DNA from: CAVXEH01 sp963805305
GTDB taxonomy: Bacteria; Chloroflexota; Limnocylindria; QHBO01
Length of the DNA stretch: 64,000 nucleotides
Reading direction: 5' to 3'
NCBI GenBank assembly: GCA_963805305.1
Contig: CAWDTM010000008.1
Location: 434,001-498,000, forward strand
A program made the translations under genes and the position numbers. Below are positions 1 to 7,971 of the stretch, piece after piece; the first letter of the stretch is position 1; every line of letters begins with the position of its first letter. The notes below the pieces were generated by a model that was given only the letters and a program-made list of their open reading frames with translations, did not search any database and was not told the origin of the DNA.

Positions 1-121
1 CCACCGAGCGAGCCAGGCCCCGACGCAGCGAGAACCCGCAGTTCCGGCAGACCTGGGCCCAACCGGGATTCGGACGCCCGCAGTTCGGACAGTCGATGGT
101 CTCGCCGAGGTCGTCGAGCAT
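1..121 (-). CDS. zinc-ribbon protein, N-terminal fragment cut by window edge
   Basis: Reading the minus strand from the ATG at 119-121 gives 40 residues beginning MLDDLGETID and then two CxxC knuckles (CPNC and CRNC, 12 residues between them), i.e. a small zinc ribbon of the kind that opens many Gram-positive and Chloroflexota membrane or regulatory proteins. The frame is open to the window edge, so the remainder and the function are unknown. A GGAGG lies about 13 nt upstream of the ATG, which is long for a Shine-Dalgarno. The small protein at 336-566 on the same strand has a similar ribbon, so the two may be functionally related. Start and product are inferred from the cysteine pattern only. 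Confidence 0.55.
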   Translation of the reverse strand, partial: MLDDLGETIDCPNCGRPNPGWAQVCRNCGFSLRRGLARSV

Positions 122-335
122 CAGGCCGGGTCATCCTCCGAGGATCGCCAGGACGAGGAGATCGCCACGACCGCCAGGTCGCCGCGACGATGGGTCAGCG
201 CGCGTCAGCCTAGCATGCAGTGGGCCGCCGACGGTGAGAACGCCGACGGCCCGGTGGCCGTCCGCGCAACCGGTCGGCCGCGGCAGATCGTACGGCATTT
301 GCGACGCTGCGGTCTCATCCGGCGCCGGGCCCCCG

Positions 336-566
336 CTACCGTAGCGAGGCGATCACGACAAGGCCGATGAGGATGACCGTTGCTGCGACGAGCCCAAGCC
401 GTACGACCCGGGACTGTCGAACCCACCAGTCGGATGCCCGCGAGAGCAGGACATACACGCCACGCGGCGCTTGCAGGTCGAAGCCGCAGCTGCTGCAGAA
501 TGCCGCGCGAGCGGCGAGCGGCGCGCCGCACCGCGGGCAGGTTGGGCGGTCCTCCGGCTGGTCCAT
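336..566 (-). CDS. small zinc-ribbon membrane protein
   Basis: A 76-residue protein. Residues 10-27 hold a zinc ribbon with two CxxC pairs (CPRC at 10-13 and CSSC at 24-27); residues about 55-75 form one hydrophobic helix (GLVAATVILIGLVVIAS) ending almost at the C terminus. The layout is a cytoplasmic metal-binding head with a C-terminal membrane anchor. The same frame stays open far upstream, but the upstream part runs through the tRNA-Leu gene, so I place the start at the ATG just before the ribbon. It lies about 100 nt downstream of the tRNA on the same strand and the next minus-strand gene is another zinc ribbon. Function is unknown. Confidence 0.6.
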   Translation of the reverse strand: MDQPEDRPTCPRCGAPLAARAAFCSSCGFDLQAPRGVYVLLSRASDWWVRQSRVVRLGLVAATVILIGLVVIASLR

Positions 567-662
567 CGCCACGAGGGTATACCCCGGCGCTTCGGGCCTG
601 CTCGGTGTCCAAAGGGCTCGCCGCCGGCGCGGACGCGCCAGGCGGTCGGTTGCGACCAGGTA

Positions 663-749
663 TGGTGCCGGAGGTGGGACTTGAACCCACACGAGCTTGC
701 GCTCATCGGTGTTTGAGACCGACGCGTCTGCCGATTCCGCCACTCCGGC
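663..749 (-). tRNA. tRNA-Leu (anticodon CAA)
   Basis: On the minus strand the 7-bp acceptor stem (GCCGGAG / CTCCGGC) closes a class II tRNA with a long variable arm and a GTTCAAGTC T-loop. The anticodon stem TCGGT/ACCGA encloses the loop CTCAAAC, giving anticodon CAA for the UUG codon. The 3' CCA is encoded (663-665). It is one of four leucine isoacceptors in the window (CAA, CAG, GAG, TAA). Confidence 0.95.
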
Positions 750-776
750 AGCGGGGGATGTGATTATAGGAAGCCG

Positions 777-1388
777 ATGGCGGAGCCAGATCGTTCCCAG
801 CCTGTGACCCGGGCGCAGCCGCTCGACGATGAGGCCGCGGTTGTCGCCCGCGCGATCGCCGGCGACCGATCTGCATTCGCCCGCCTGGCGGAGCACTACC
901 AGTCCGCCTGCTATGGCCTCGCGCTGCGGCTGACGGGCAATCCAGACGCCGCCTTCGACGCAACCCAGGACGCGCTGATCCACGCCTACGATGGGATTGG
1001 CGGCTATCGCGGCGGGATCTTCCGCTCCTGGCTGCTGCGGATTACCGCCAACGCGAGCTACGACATCCTGCGCCGGGCGCAGCGTCGCCCGACGACGACC
1101 CTGCCGAACCCCGAGGAAGGGGAGCGGGAGCTCGCCGACGCGGGCGCACCGAATCCCTACGAGTCGGCGCGGCGCGGCGAGCTGTACAAGCACCTCGAGA
1201 TCGCTCTGCGCGACCTTCCCGATGATCAGCGAGTCGCGGTGGTCCTGTGCGACGTCTACGGCATGGACTACGGGGAGGTGGCGAGCATGACCAGCTCGCC
1301 CATCGGGACGGTAAAGTCGCGAATCCACCGGGGGCGGTTGCGCCTGCGCGATCTCCTTGGTCCGCACCGGGAACTCTTCGAGCCCTGA
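777..1388 (+). CDS. ECF RNA polymerase sigma factor (sigma-70 family)
   Basis: A 203-residue ECF sigma factor, which directs RNA polymerase to a dedicated promoter set. Region 2 is recognisable around residues 25-95 (AFARLAEHYQSACYGLALRL, then DATQDALIHAY and FRSWLLRITANASYDILRR), and region 4 around 140-195 (LPDDQRVAVVLCDVYGMDYGEVA, IGTVKSRIHRGRLRLRDLL). The length is normal for the family. The ATG follows an AT-rich TGATTATAGG by a few nt with no Shine-Dalgarno, so the transcript is probably short-leadered. The next gene, 14 nt downstream, encodes a zinc-type anti-sigma factor, so the two are a classical regulatory pair. The inducing signal cannot be read from the sequence. Confidence 0.92.
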   Translation: MAEPDRSQPVTRAQPLDDEAAVVARAIAGDRSAFARLAEHYQSACYGLALRLTGNPDAAFDATQDALIHAYDGIGGYRGGIFRSWLLRITANASYDILRRAQRRPTTTLPNPEEGERELADAGAPNPYESARRGELYKHLEIALRDLPDDQRVAVVLCDVYGMDYGEVASMTSSPIGTVKSRIHRGRLRLRDLLGPHRELFEP

Positions 1389-1402
1389 GGGCGTCTGAGC
1401 CG

Positions 1403-2059
1403 ATGACCATGCACCACGACCACCACCCAGGCGACGAGCGACTGGCGGCCTTCGCCGATGCCCTCGCCGATGAGCCCATGGACCGCGCACTCGCCGAGCA
1501 CGTGGCGGCCTGTGGTGCCTGCCGGGCCACCGTCGACGAGCTGCGCTCGCTGCAGACCGCGCTGGCCGAGCTGTCTGACATCGCCCCGCCGCGGCCGCTG
1601 CGGCTCGTACCTCCGGTGCTCGAGCCGGCCTCCGGAACGGGCTGGGTCTTCCTCCTGCGTCGGTTCACCGCGCCGGCCATGGCCCTCGCGGCGATCCTGA
1701 TCGTGGTGGGTGCGGTGGGCAGCGCCGCCCAGTTCGGGGCGACGGCGGCCAGCGGCGCCGCGCCCGCCGACATGCGTGGCGGTGCCGAGCAGATGCCGGC
1801 GGCCGCGTCGGCGGGTTACCCGGCATCGTCATCGGGGAATGACTACCAGGCGCTGACGCCCAGCGCCGCCGAGACGCCGGTTCCTGGGGCGGTGAGCGGT
1901 GGAGACACCCACAAGAGGCTCGATGTCGGGCAGACGAGCGGAGGGCCTGGATCGGGGGTGCCGTACGGCTGGCTCCTGGGCTTCGGCGTCGTGCTGCTCG
2001 CCGGCGCCTTCCTCGCCCGCGGCGCGCTCTCGGGGCGCGACCGGGACGCCAGCGCTTAG
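1403..2059 (+). CDS. membrane anti-sigma factor with zinc-type (ZAS) motif
   Basis: A 218-residue protein. The N-terminal cytoplasmic part contains HVAACGACRAT, the HxxxCxxC zinc anti-sigma signature (about residues 33-40) that normally clamps an ECF sigma factor. A first membrane helix lies at about 90-110 (PAMALAAILIVVGAVGSAA); a Ser/Ala/Gly-rich segment follows, and a second helix lies close to the C terminus (WLLGFGVVLLAGAFLARGAL). The start chosen is the ATG opening MTMHHDHHPGDE; the frame is open further upstream but inside the sigma gene. Position directly after the sigma gene supports the partner role. The 3' end overlaps the convergent J-domain gene by 4 nt. Confidence 0.85.
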   Translation: MTMHHDHHPGDERLAAFADALADEPMDRALAEHVAACGACRATVDELRSLQTALAELSDIAPPRPLRLVPPVLEPASGTGWVFLLRRFTAPAMALAAILIVVGAVGSAAQFGATAASGAAPADMRGGAEQMPAAASAGYPASSSGNDYQALTPSAAETPVPGAVSGGDTHKRLDVGQTSGGPGSGVPYGWLLGFGVVLLAGAFLARGALSGRDRDASA

Positions 2060-2568
2060 CCGATCCGGCCGGCGACGACCGCGGCGAGGAGCAGGAGCAG
2101 GATCAGGACCGCCACCAGGATCGCGGCCAGCCCGGTGTCCCGGAACGTTCGCTCGAGGGGCTCTATGCCGGGAGGTCGGCGCGTCGGCGGCACATTGATC
2201 TCGCCGGGCGCCCTCCGCGTGCGGGGAGCGGAGCGCGTCTCCTCGGCGGTCGCGCGCCAGGATGCCCAGGTGCGCGTCGTGGTCGGCTCGTCGGCGGGTG
2301 CGGGCCGCGGCGGAGCAACCCAGTGGCCCCGCGAGCCGACGCCCCCCGCCGGGTGATCAAGGTCGTACGCGGCCCGTCGCGTTGGGTTCGAGAGCAGATG
2401 CCATGCGTCGTTGATGGTTCGCATCCGGGCGGTCACGTCCTCGCCGGGATGGAGGTCCGGGTGGTAGCGCTTCGCAAGCCGCCGATGGGCGCGAGCCACC
2501 TGGAGCGGCGTAGCCTCGCGCGGCACGCCGAGCACGGCGTAGGGATCGTGTCGCGGACGCTCAGGCAT
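2056..2568 (-). CDS. J-domain (DnaJ-like) membrane-anchored protein
   Basis: A 170-residue protein. Residues 9-70 are a canonical J domain (DPYAVLGVPREATPLQVARA, with the HPD triad in KRYHPDLHPGED, then NDAWHLLSNPTRRAAYDLDH), which stimulates the ATPase of an Hsp70. There is no G/F, zinc-finger or substrate-binding region, so it is not DnaJ itself. A basic, Pro/Arg-rich linker leads to one C-terminal membrane helix (AAILVAVLILLLLLAAVVAG), so the J domain would be held at the inner face of the membrane. It is transcribed towards the anti-sigma gene and divergently from polA. The Hsp70 partner is not in the window. Confidence 0.85.
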   Translation of the reverse strand: MPERPRHDPYAVLGVPREATPLQVARAHRRLAKRYHPDLHPGEDVTARMRTINDAWHLLSNPTRRAAYDLDHPAGGVGSRGHWVAPPRPAPADEPTTTRTWASWRATAEETRSAPRTRRAPGEINVPPTRRPPGIEPLERTFRDTGLAAILVAVLILLLLLAAVVAGRIG

Positions 2569-2650
2569 CTGCCCGGATTCTACGGCGCAGCGAAGGGCAT
2601 CGATGATGGTCCGTGCCGCCCGGCGGGCGAGCCGGGCGCCGCCATCGGTC

Positions 2651-2656
2651 TAGACT
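2651..2656 (+). promoter_or_regulatory. -10 box of polA
   Basis: TAGACT lies 10 nt before the polA ATG, so the predicted transcription start is only a few nt upstream of the start codon. No Shine-Dalgarno is seen. Part of the TANNNT-just-before-start pattern repeated across this window. Confidence 0.5.
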
Positions 2657-2666
2657 CCTCGGCGTC

Positions 2667-5552
2667 ATGCAGGAGCGCCGCCGACCCATCCTGATGCTGA
2701 TCGACGGGCCGAGCCTCGTCTATCGCGGCTACTTCGCACTCCCGCCGCTCACGACTTCCGACGGGACGCTCGTGAACGCCGCCTTCGGCTTTCTGCAGAT
2801 CGTGCTGCGCGGCATGGCGGACCTCAAGCCGGACTTCGCGATCGTCACCTTCGATCTGGGAAGGCCCCAGTTCCGGTTCAGCGCCTACCCCGAGTACAAG
2901 GCCGGGCGCCCGTCCATGCCCGACGACCTCCGGTCCCAGTTCCCGGTCGTCAGGGAGCTGTGCCAGATGATGGGGATGCCCATCCGTGAGCTCGAGGGGT
3001 TCGAGGCGGACGACGTGATCGGCTCGCTGGCCCAGCGCGCGACGAGCAAGGACGTCGACACGATGATCGTATCCGGGGACCTCGACGGGCTGCAGCTGGT
3101 CAACGACCACGTCCGCCTGCTGACGACCCGCATGGGGGTCGCCGCGACCGTCATCTACGACATCGGCAAGGTCAACGACCGCTACGGGCTGCGGCCCGAC
3201 CAGATGCTCGACTACAAGGCCCTCAAGGGAGACACCTCGGACAACATCCCCGGCGTCCCGGGGGTGGGCGAGAAGACCGCCATCTCGCTTCTCCAGCAGT
3301 TCGGATCACTCGACGCGATCTACGAGCATCTCGACGAGGTGAAGGGGAAGCTGCGGGAGCGGCTCGCGGAGCACCGCGAGTCGGCGTTCCTGTCGCGCCA
3401 GATCGGCCGGATCGTCACCGACCTCCCGGTGGAGCTGGACCTCGAGTCGGCGCGGACCGGACGGTACGACCGGCGCGCGGTCGCGCAGCGCTTCCGTGAG
3501 CTGGAGTTCCGCTCGCTCATCGATCGGCTTCCTCCCTCGAGCATCGCCCCCAGCGGGCCGGAGGCCGCGGATCGCGAGACGGGGGGCGGTCTGCAGCTCT
3601 CGCTCGACCTCCTGGGCGGGGCCGCGGTGTCCGATGGCGCACCCGGGCCGGACGACGGCTCCTCGCCGCCACAGGCCCCGGACCCCCTCGTCGACCCCGG
3701 CGGTGCCATCGAGCACGTGGACCCGCGCATCGTGCGTTCCACGGCCGATCTCACGGACCTGGACCACTGGCTGGCGGCCAGCGCCGAGGTCGTGGGCCTC
3801 GGCTGGGCCATGGGTTCCGGGAGGCCCCTCGAGCGTCGGCTGCTGGGGATCGCCATGGCCGGCGCCCACGGTGTGGCGTGGTACCTGCCCTGGGACGACG
3901 ATGCGAGGGCGGATGACTCCCTCCCGGCCTGGTTTGGCCGGGACGATCGCCCGCTCGTGGGCCACGACCTCAAGCAGCTCCTCGTTTCGCTGGGCTTCCG
4001 CGGCATGATGCTCCGCGGCCCCACCGTCGACACGCTCGTGGCGGGCTACATGCTCAACCCATCGCTCCGGTCGCAGACGATCGACGACGTCGCGGCCACG
4101 CGCTTCGCCGCCGAGCTGCCGCCGCGACCCACCGTGGCCGAGACGGGTGCCGAGGAGCGATCCGTCGCACGGCGGGCCGCCGCGGAGGCGCTCACCGCGC
4201 TGCTCGTCCGGCCCGCGCTGGAATCCGAGCTCGCCGAGGCAGGCCTCGCGAACCTGTTTCGGGAGGTGGAGATGCCCCTCCTGCCGGTTCTCGCCAGGAT
4301 GGAGCTGGCGGGCATCGCGATCGACCGCGAGGCGCTGAACGCCATGGCGGTGGAGTTCGGCGAGCAGCTCGCGGGCTTGGAGGACCGGATCTACACCGCG
4401 GTCGGCCACCCCTTCAACATCGGCTCACCCAAGCAGCTGGAGCAGATCCTCTTCCACGAGCTGGCGCTGCCGGCCACCAAGCGGACCCGCACCGGGTACT
4501 CGACCGACGCATCGGTCCTCGAGGATCTCCGCGAGCAGCACGAGGTGGTCGGGCTCATCCTGGAGCATCGCCAGATCGCCAAGCTCAAGTCGACGTACGT
4601 CGATGCGCTGCCGCTGCTCATCGGCGAGGACGGGCGGCTCCACACGACCTATCAGCAGGCCGTGGCGGCGACCGGGCGGCTTTCGAGCATCGACCCGAAC
4701 CTCCAGAACATCCCCGTCCGCACGGCGCTGGGCCGGCGCATCCGGCACGCCTTCGTGGCACCGCCGGGGAAGCTGCTCCTTGCCGGCGACTACTCGCAGC
4801 AGGAGCTTCGCATCCTGGCCCACGTGTCCGGGGACGCGGGCCTCAAGGCGGACTTTGCCTCGCACGCCGACATCCACCTCGCGGCCGCGGCACGCGTCCT
4901 GGGCCTGGCGCCGGACCAGGTGGGACCCAAGGAGCGCAGCGTGGCAAAGATGATCAACTACGGGATCGCGTACGGCCTCTCCGACTTCGGCTTGGCAGAT
5001 CGCCTGAAGATTCCGCGCGAGGAGGCGCAGAAGTTCATCGCCGACTACTTCGAGGCCTACCCGGGAATCCGTCGCTACACCGTCGAGATCCGGATGCTGG
5101 CGCGCGACCAGGGCTTCGTGACCACCCTCCTGGGACGCCGCCGCTACCTGCCGGAGCTGACCGCGCGCAACGCCGCCCTCCGTTCGGCGGGCGAGCGGAT
5201 GGCCATCAACATGCCCATCCAGGGAACCGCCGCGGATGGGATGAAGATCGCCATGATCCGCCTCGACGAGGCGCTGCGCGACCAGGGCCTGCGCTCCCGC
5301 ATGCTCCTGCAGGTCCACGACGAGCTCGTCTTCGAGACCGATGAGGAGGAGCTGTTCCGCCTTGCCTCCCTGGCCCGCGAGATCATGGAGAGCGCACTCC
5401 CGCTCGACGTCCCGCTCGAGGTCGACCTGAAGGTGGGGACCAGCTGGGAGCAGATGGACCGCCTGAAGCAGGCCGATGGCGGCTGGCAACGCGTCGAGCG
5501 AGCGCCGGCGCCGGAGCCGGACGACGTCGCCATCGCCGAGCTCGGCGCCTGA
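2667..5552 (+). CDS. polA: DNA polymerase I
   Basis: A 961-residue family A polymerase for gap filling and Okazaki-fragment maturation. Order: 5'-nuclease (about 1-290, with the EADD motif and a GDTSDNIPGVPGVGEKTA helix-hairpin-helix), a 3'-5' exonuclease-like domain (about 340-520), and the polymerase domain. Motif A is DYSQQELRILA (catalytic Asp about 708), motif B RSVAKMINYGIAYG (from about 757), motif C VHDELVFE (about 883-890). In the exonuclease-like domain the usual DxE pair is replaced (VVGLGWAMG) and the NxKxD site reads GHDLKQL, so proofreading is probably lost, as in Taq polymerase. The ATG used follows a TAGACT box; the frame is open 54 nt further upstream. It heads a polA-mutM-coaE operon. 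Confidence 0.97.
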   Translation: MQERRRPILMLIDGPSLVYRGYFALPPLTTSDGTLVNAAFGFLQIVLRGMADLKPDFAIVTFDLGRPQFRFSAYPEYKAGRPSMPDDLRSQFPVVRELCQMMGMPIRELEGFEADDVIGSLAQRATSKDVDTMIVSGDLDGLQLVNDHVRLLTTRMGVAATVIYDIGKVNDRYGLRPDQMLDYKALKGDTSDNIPGVPGVGEKTAISLLQQFGSLDAIYEHLDEVKGKLRERLAEHRESAFLSRQIGRIVTDLPVELDLESARTGRYDRRAVAQRFRELEFRSLIDRLPPSSIAPSGPEAADRETGGGLQLSLDLLGGAAVSDGAPGPDDGSSPPQAPDPLVDPGGAIEHVDPRIVRSTADLTDLDHWLAASAEVVGLGWAMGSGRPLERRLLGIAMAGAHGVAWYLPWDDDARADDSLPAWFGRDDRPLVGHDLKQLLVSLGFRGMMLRGPTVDTLVAGYMLNPSLRSQTIDDVAATRFAAELPPRPTVAETGAEERSVARRAAAEALTALLVRPALESELAEAGLANLFREVEMPLLPVLARMELAGIAIDREALNAMAVEFGEQLAGLEDRIYTAVGHPFNIGSPKQLEQILFHELALPATKRTRTGYSTDASVLEDLREQHEVVGLILEHRQIAKLKSTYVDALPLLIGEDGRLHTTYQQAVAATGRLSSIDPNLQNIPVRTALGRRIRHAFVAPPGKLLLAGDYSQQELRILAHVSGDAGLKADFASHADIHLAAAARVLGLAPDQVGPKERSVAKMINYGIAYGLSDFGLADRLKIPREEAQKFIADYFEAYPGIRRYTVEIRMLARDQGFVTTLLGRRRYLPELTARNAALRSAGERMAINMPIQGTAADGMKIAMIRLDEALRDQGLRSRMLLQVHDELVFETDEEELFRLASLAREIMESALPLDVPLEVDLKVGTSWEQMDRLKQADGGWQRVERAPAPEPDDVAIAELGA

Positions 5553-5574
5553 ATCTCGGCCTCGACGATCGCTG

Positions 5575-6486
5575 ATGCCCGAGCTTCCCGAGGTCGAGAC
5601 CGTCGCCCGTGACCTCCAGCGATGGGTCGCCGGCGCCACGATCGTCGAGGTCGAGGTCCGCTGGGAACGAACCATTGCGCATCCCCTGCCGGCGAGCCGG
5701 TTCGCAGCAGAACTTCGTGGTACCCGCATCCGCCGCGTTGGACGCCGGGCGAAGAGCGTCCTGCTGCACCTCGAGGACGGGCGGGTCATGACGGTGGCCC
5801 TGCGCATGACCGGCGCGCTCATCGTGGCGGCCCCGGGGACGCCCGACGATCCGTATGCGCGGGTCGTGTTCCACCTCGCCGACGGCCGGCAGCTTCGGTA
5901 TCGAGACGTTCGCAAGTTCGGGCGGATCGGGCTCTTCGTCGGCGGTGGGCTCCGGTCGCGCTCGGCCGGCCGATTGCGTCGGGTCGCGGAGGGCGGCGCG
6001 GGGTACCGGGTGGGCGACCACTTCGCCCGCCACGGGCCGGAACCGCTGGCGAGGAGCTTCACCGTGGATCGGTTCACGCGTCGCCTCGCGGGCCGCTCGG
6101 CGCGCCTGAAATCCCTGCTCCTCGACCAGTCCTTCATCGCGGGGGTCGGCAACATCTACGCCGACGAGGCGCTGTGGCTCGCACGGCTCAACCCCCTGCG
6201 AGCCGCGGACACCCTGTCCCCGGACGAGATCCGGCGACTGCATCGGGCCGTGCGTCGCGTCCTTCGCGAGGGGATCGCCAACCGTGGCGCGAGCTTCAGC
6301 GACTACGTGGGGGCCGATGGCGAGCCGGGGGACAACGCGGGGCGCCTGGCGGTCTACCAGCGCACCGGCGCCCCGTGCCTGCGCTGCGGCCGGCCGATCC
6401 GGCGGATCGTGGTCGGGCAGCGCAGCACGCACTACTGCCCACGCTGCCAGCCTGTCGACGATGGCACTGGTCGGGCATCATCGTGA
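5575..6486 (+). CDS. mutM: formamidopyrimidine-DNA glycosylase (Fpg)
   Basis: A 303-residue bifunctional glycosylase/AP lyase that removes 8-oxoguanine and formamidopyrimidines. The N terminus MPELPEVET gives the catalytic proline and glutamate after Met removal; RRVGRRAKSVLLHLED carries the conserved beta-hairpin lysine. The H2TH region is around LLLDQSFIAGVGNIYADEAL, and a C-terminal zinc finger (CLRC then CPRC) completes the fold. It is about 25-30 residues longer than usual because of a Gly/Arg-rich insertion after GRIGLFVGGG. The start is fixed by the obligatory N-terminal PE; the frame is open upstream. It lies 22 nt after polA. Confidence 0.96.
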   Translation: MPELPEVETVARDLQRWVAGATIVEVEVRWERTIAHPLPASRFAAELRGTRIRRVGRRAKSVLLHLEDGRVMTVALRMTGALIVAAPGTPDDPYARVVFHLADGRQLRYRDVRKFGRIGLFVGGGLRSRSAGRLRRVAEGGAGYRVGDHFARHGPEPLARSFTVDRFTRRLAGRSARLKSLLLDQSFIAGVGNIYADEALWLARLNPLRAADTLSPDEIRRLHRAVRRVLREGIANRGASFSDYVGADGEPGDNAGRLAVYQRTGAPCLRCGRPIRRIVVGQRSTHYCPRCQPVDDGTGRASS

Positions 6487-6488
6487 CC

Positions 6489-7061
6489 ATGAAAGTGATC
6501 GGTCTCACCGGGAACATCGGCTGCGGCAAAAGCACCGTCGCCGGCATGCTCCGCGAGCTGGGTGCCGCCCACATCGACGCGGACGCCATCGCGCGGGAGA
6601 TCCGGCAGAACGACGGCGAGGCCCGTGCGGCGATCGAGCGGCGCTTTGGAACGCTCGACGCGCGCGAGCTCGGCCGGGTCGTCTTCAGCGACGCCGATGC
6701 GCTTCGCGCCCTCGAGGCGATCATCCATCCCCCGGTGCGCGACGCCGTCCGCAGCCGCCTCGCCGAGCTCGAGGCGGCCGGGGCTCCGGCGGCGGCGGTC
6801 GAGGTGATCAAGCTGCTCGAGTCCCCGCTGCACGACGCGTGCGACGAGACCTGGGTCGTGCGCTGCGAGGAGGCCGATGCAATCGCCCGCCTGGCGATCA
6901 GCCGTCATCTCAGCGAGGCGGAGGCCCGGGCACGAATGGCAAACCAGTCGCCGCAGTCGGTGAAGATTGCCGCCGCCGACGTGGTGATCGACGGCTCGGC
7001 CCCGCTCGAGGAGACGCGACGCCAGGTCACCGCCGCCTACGAGGCACTGCTGGCCAGCTGA
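6489..7061 (+). CDS. coaE: dephospho-CoA kinase
   Basis: A 190-residue kinase for the last step of coenzyme A synthesis (3'-phosphorylation of dephospho-CoA). The P-loop GNIGCGKST is at residues 8-16 and the family DAD motif (HIDADAIAREI) follows at about 33. The KLLESPLHD segment and the basic helix HLSEAEARARMANQ fit the lid region. The ATG follows the mutM stop by 2 nt; a GTG two codons upstream would overlap it. The operon order polA-mutM-coaE resembles that of Gram-positive bacteria. A strong hairpin lies 6 nt after the stop. Confidence 0.95.
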   Translation: MKVIGLTGNIGCGKSTVAGMLRELGAAHIDADAIAREIRQNDGEARAAIERRFGTLDARELGRVVFSDADALRALEAIIHPPVRDAVRSRLAELEAAGAPAAAVEVIKLLESPLHDACDETWVVRCEEADAIARLAISRHLSEAEARARMANQSPQSVKIAAADVVIDGSAPLEETRRQVTAAYEALLAS

Positions 7062-7066
7062 CGACC

Positions 7067-7094
7067 ACGGCGCCGGCCACCGGGCCGGCGCCGT
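7067..7094. terminator. bidirectional terminator between coaE and cpaB
   Basis: A perfect 12-bp GC stem (ACGGCGCCGGCC pairing with GGCCGGCGCCGT) closes a 4-nt loop. It sits in the 60-nt gap between two convergent genes, so it can serve both strands. There is no strong T tract. Confidence 0.75.
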
Positions 7095-7121
7095 CTCGCG
7101 TCGTTGCTTCGGACCGGCTGC

Positions 7122-7943
7122 TCAGGGTGTCGCCTGGTTGGCACCGACCTGTGGCGCCTCCGGATAGGGGAACCGGAACTCGTTGATGAGGCTGTCGATC
7201 GTCGAGCCCGTGGTCTTGGCGACCCGGTCGTCCTGGTCGGGACGGAGGGCCATGGTGAACTGGCCGCCGGCGGCCTGGAGCTCGGCGATCTGCTCCGCCG
7301 TGGTCAGGTCGGCCCGGAGGATGTAGATCGAGCCGTTCCGGGCCAGGATCACCATGCTCTGCAGCGTCACCTTGGTGGAAGGGCCGGGGACGAACTTCGC
7401 CTGCGTCTGCGCGGCCTGCCCTGCGGGCTGGCCAAGCTCCGGGTTGAGGGCCATGGTGACGATGAGGTCGACCCGCTGGCCGGCCTGCAGCGTCCCGGCC
7501 ACGGCGCGGTCGTCCGGGACGGTGACCGATACCGCGCGGAGATTGGGCCCGGTCGGGTCGTACTGCTGACCAGGATCCAGGATCGAGAACGCCTGCCCCG
7601 AGGTGTTCGATGCGAGAAGGTTCCTGGTGAGGAGCTCTCCGCTCGAAATCGTGACGCCGCTGATGCGGCCGAGCACGTCGTCGATGCGGGTGAATGCCTG
7701 CTCGTTGGTCGCGTCGGCCGGAACCGTGCGCATCACCACGTCGCCGTCCTCGATGGGCTTGCGACTGGCGATGTCGCGAGCGGCGACCACCACGCTGCGC
7801 ATCTCGACCTGCCCCGTGTCGTTCACGCCCGAGAAGCGAAGGGCGACAAAGACCACCCCGCCCACGATGAGCGCGATGATCACGCCAACCGCGATATAGA
7901 GCTTCGAGCGTTTCCTGTTCTTGTCCGAGTATTCGAGTTCCAC
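7122..7943 (-). CDS. cpaB: Flp/Tad pilus assembly protein CpaB (RcpC)
   Basis: A 273-residue protein with a charged N terminus, one membrane helix at about 15-33 (LYIAVGVIIALIVGGVVFVAL) and a SAF-type domain at about 48-115 (VVVAARDIASRKPIEDGDVV), followed by the RcpC/CpaB C-terminal region (TVPDDRAVAGTLQAGQRVDL). CpaB-type proteins act on the extracytoplasmic side in Tad pilus biogenesis. The start is a GTG preceded by AAGGAG at good spacing. It is the last gene of a tadE-tadG-like-cpaB operon. The ATPase and platform genes (tadA, tadB, tadC), prepilin peptidase and flp pilin are not in the window; cpaE is 50 kb away. Confidence 0.9.
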   Translation of the reverse strand: MELEYSDKNRKRSKLYIAVGVIIALIVGGVVFVALRFSGVNDTGQVEMRSVVVAARDIASRKPIEDGDVVMRTVPADATNEQAFTRIDDVLGRISGVTISSGELLTRNLLASNTSGQAFSILDPGQQYDPTGPNLRAVSVTVPDDRAVAGTLQAGQRVDLIVTMALNPELGQPAGQAAQTQAKFVPGPSTKVTLQSMVILARNGSIYILRADLTTAEQIAELQAAGGQFTMALRPDQDDRVAKTTGSTIDSLINEFRFPYPEAPQVGANQATP

Positions 7944-7971
7944 GACGCGAGGTCTCCTTAGGGTTGGCGGA

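Noticed and set aside
131..300. Minus-strand frame ending in LLVLAILGG just before the first zinc-ribbon gene
   Set aside because: The end looks like a membrane helix, but upstream codons are low-complexity and there is no start codon with a ribosome-binding site.
336..1490. Long minus-strand frame of 384 codons
   Set aside because: Only its last 76 codons look like a protein (zinc ribbon and helix). The rest crosses the tRNA-Leu and the sigma gene and is Arg/Pro-rich shadow.
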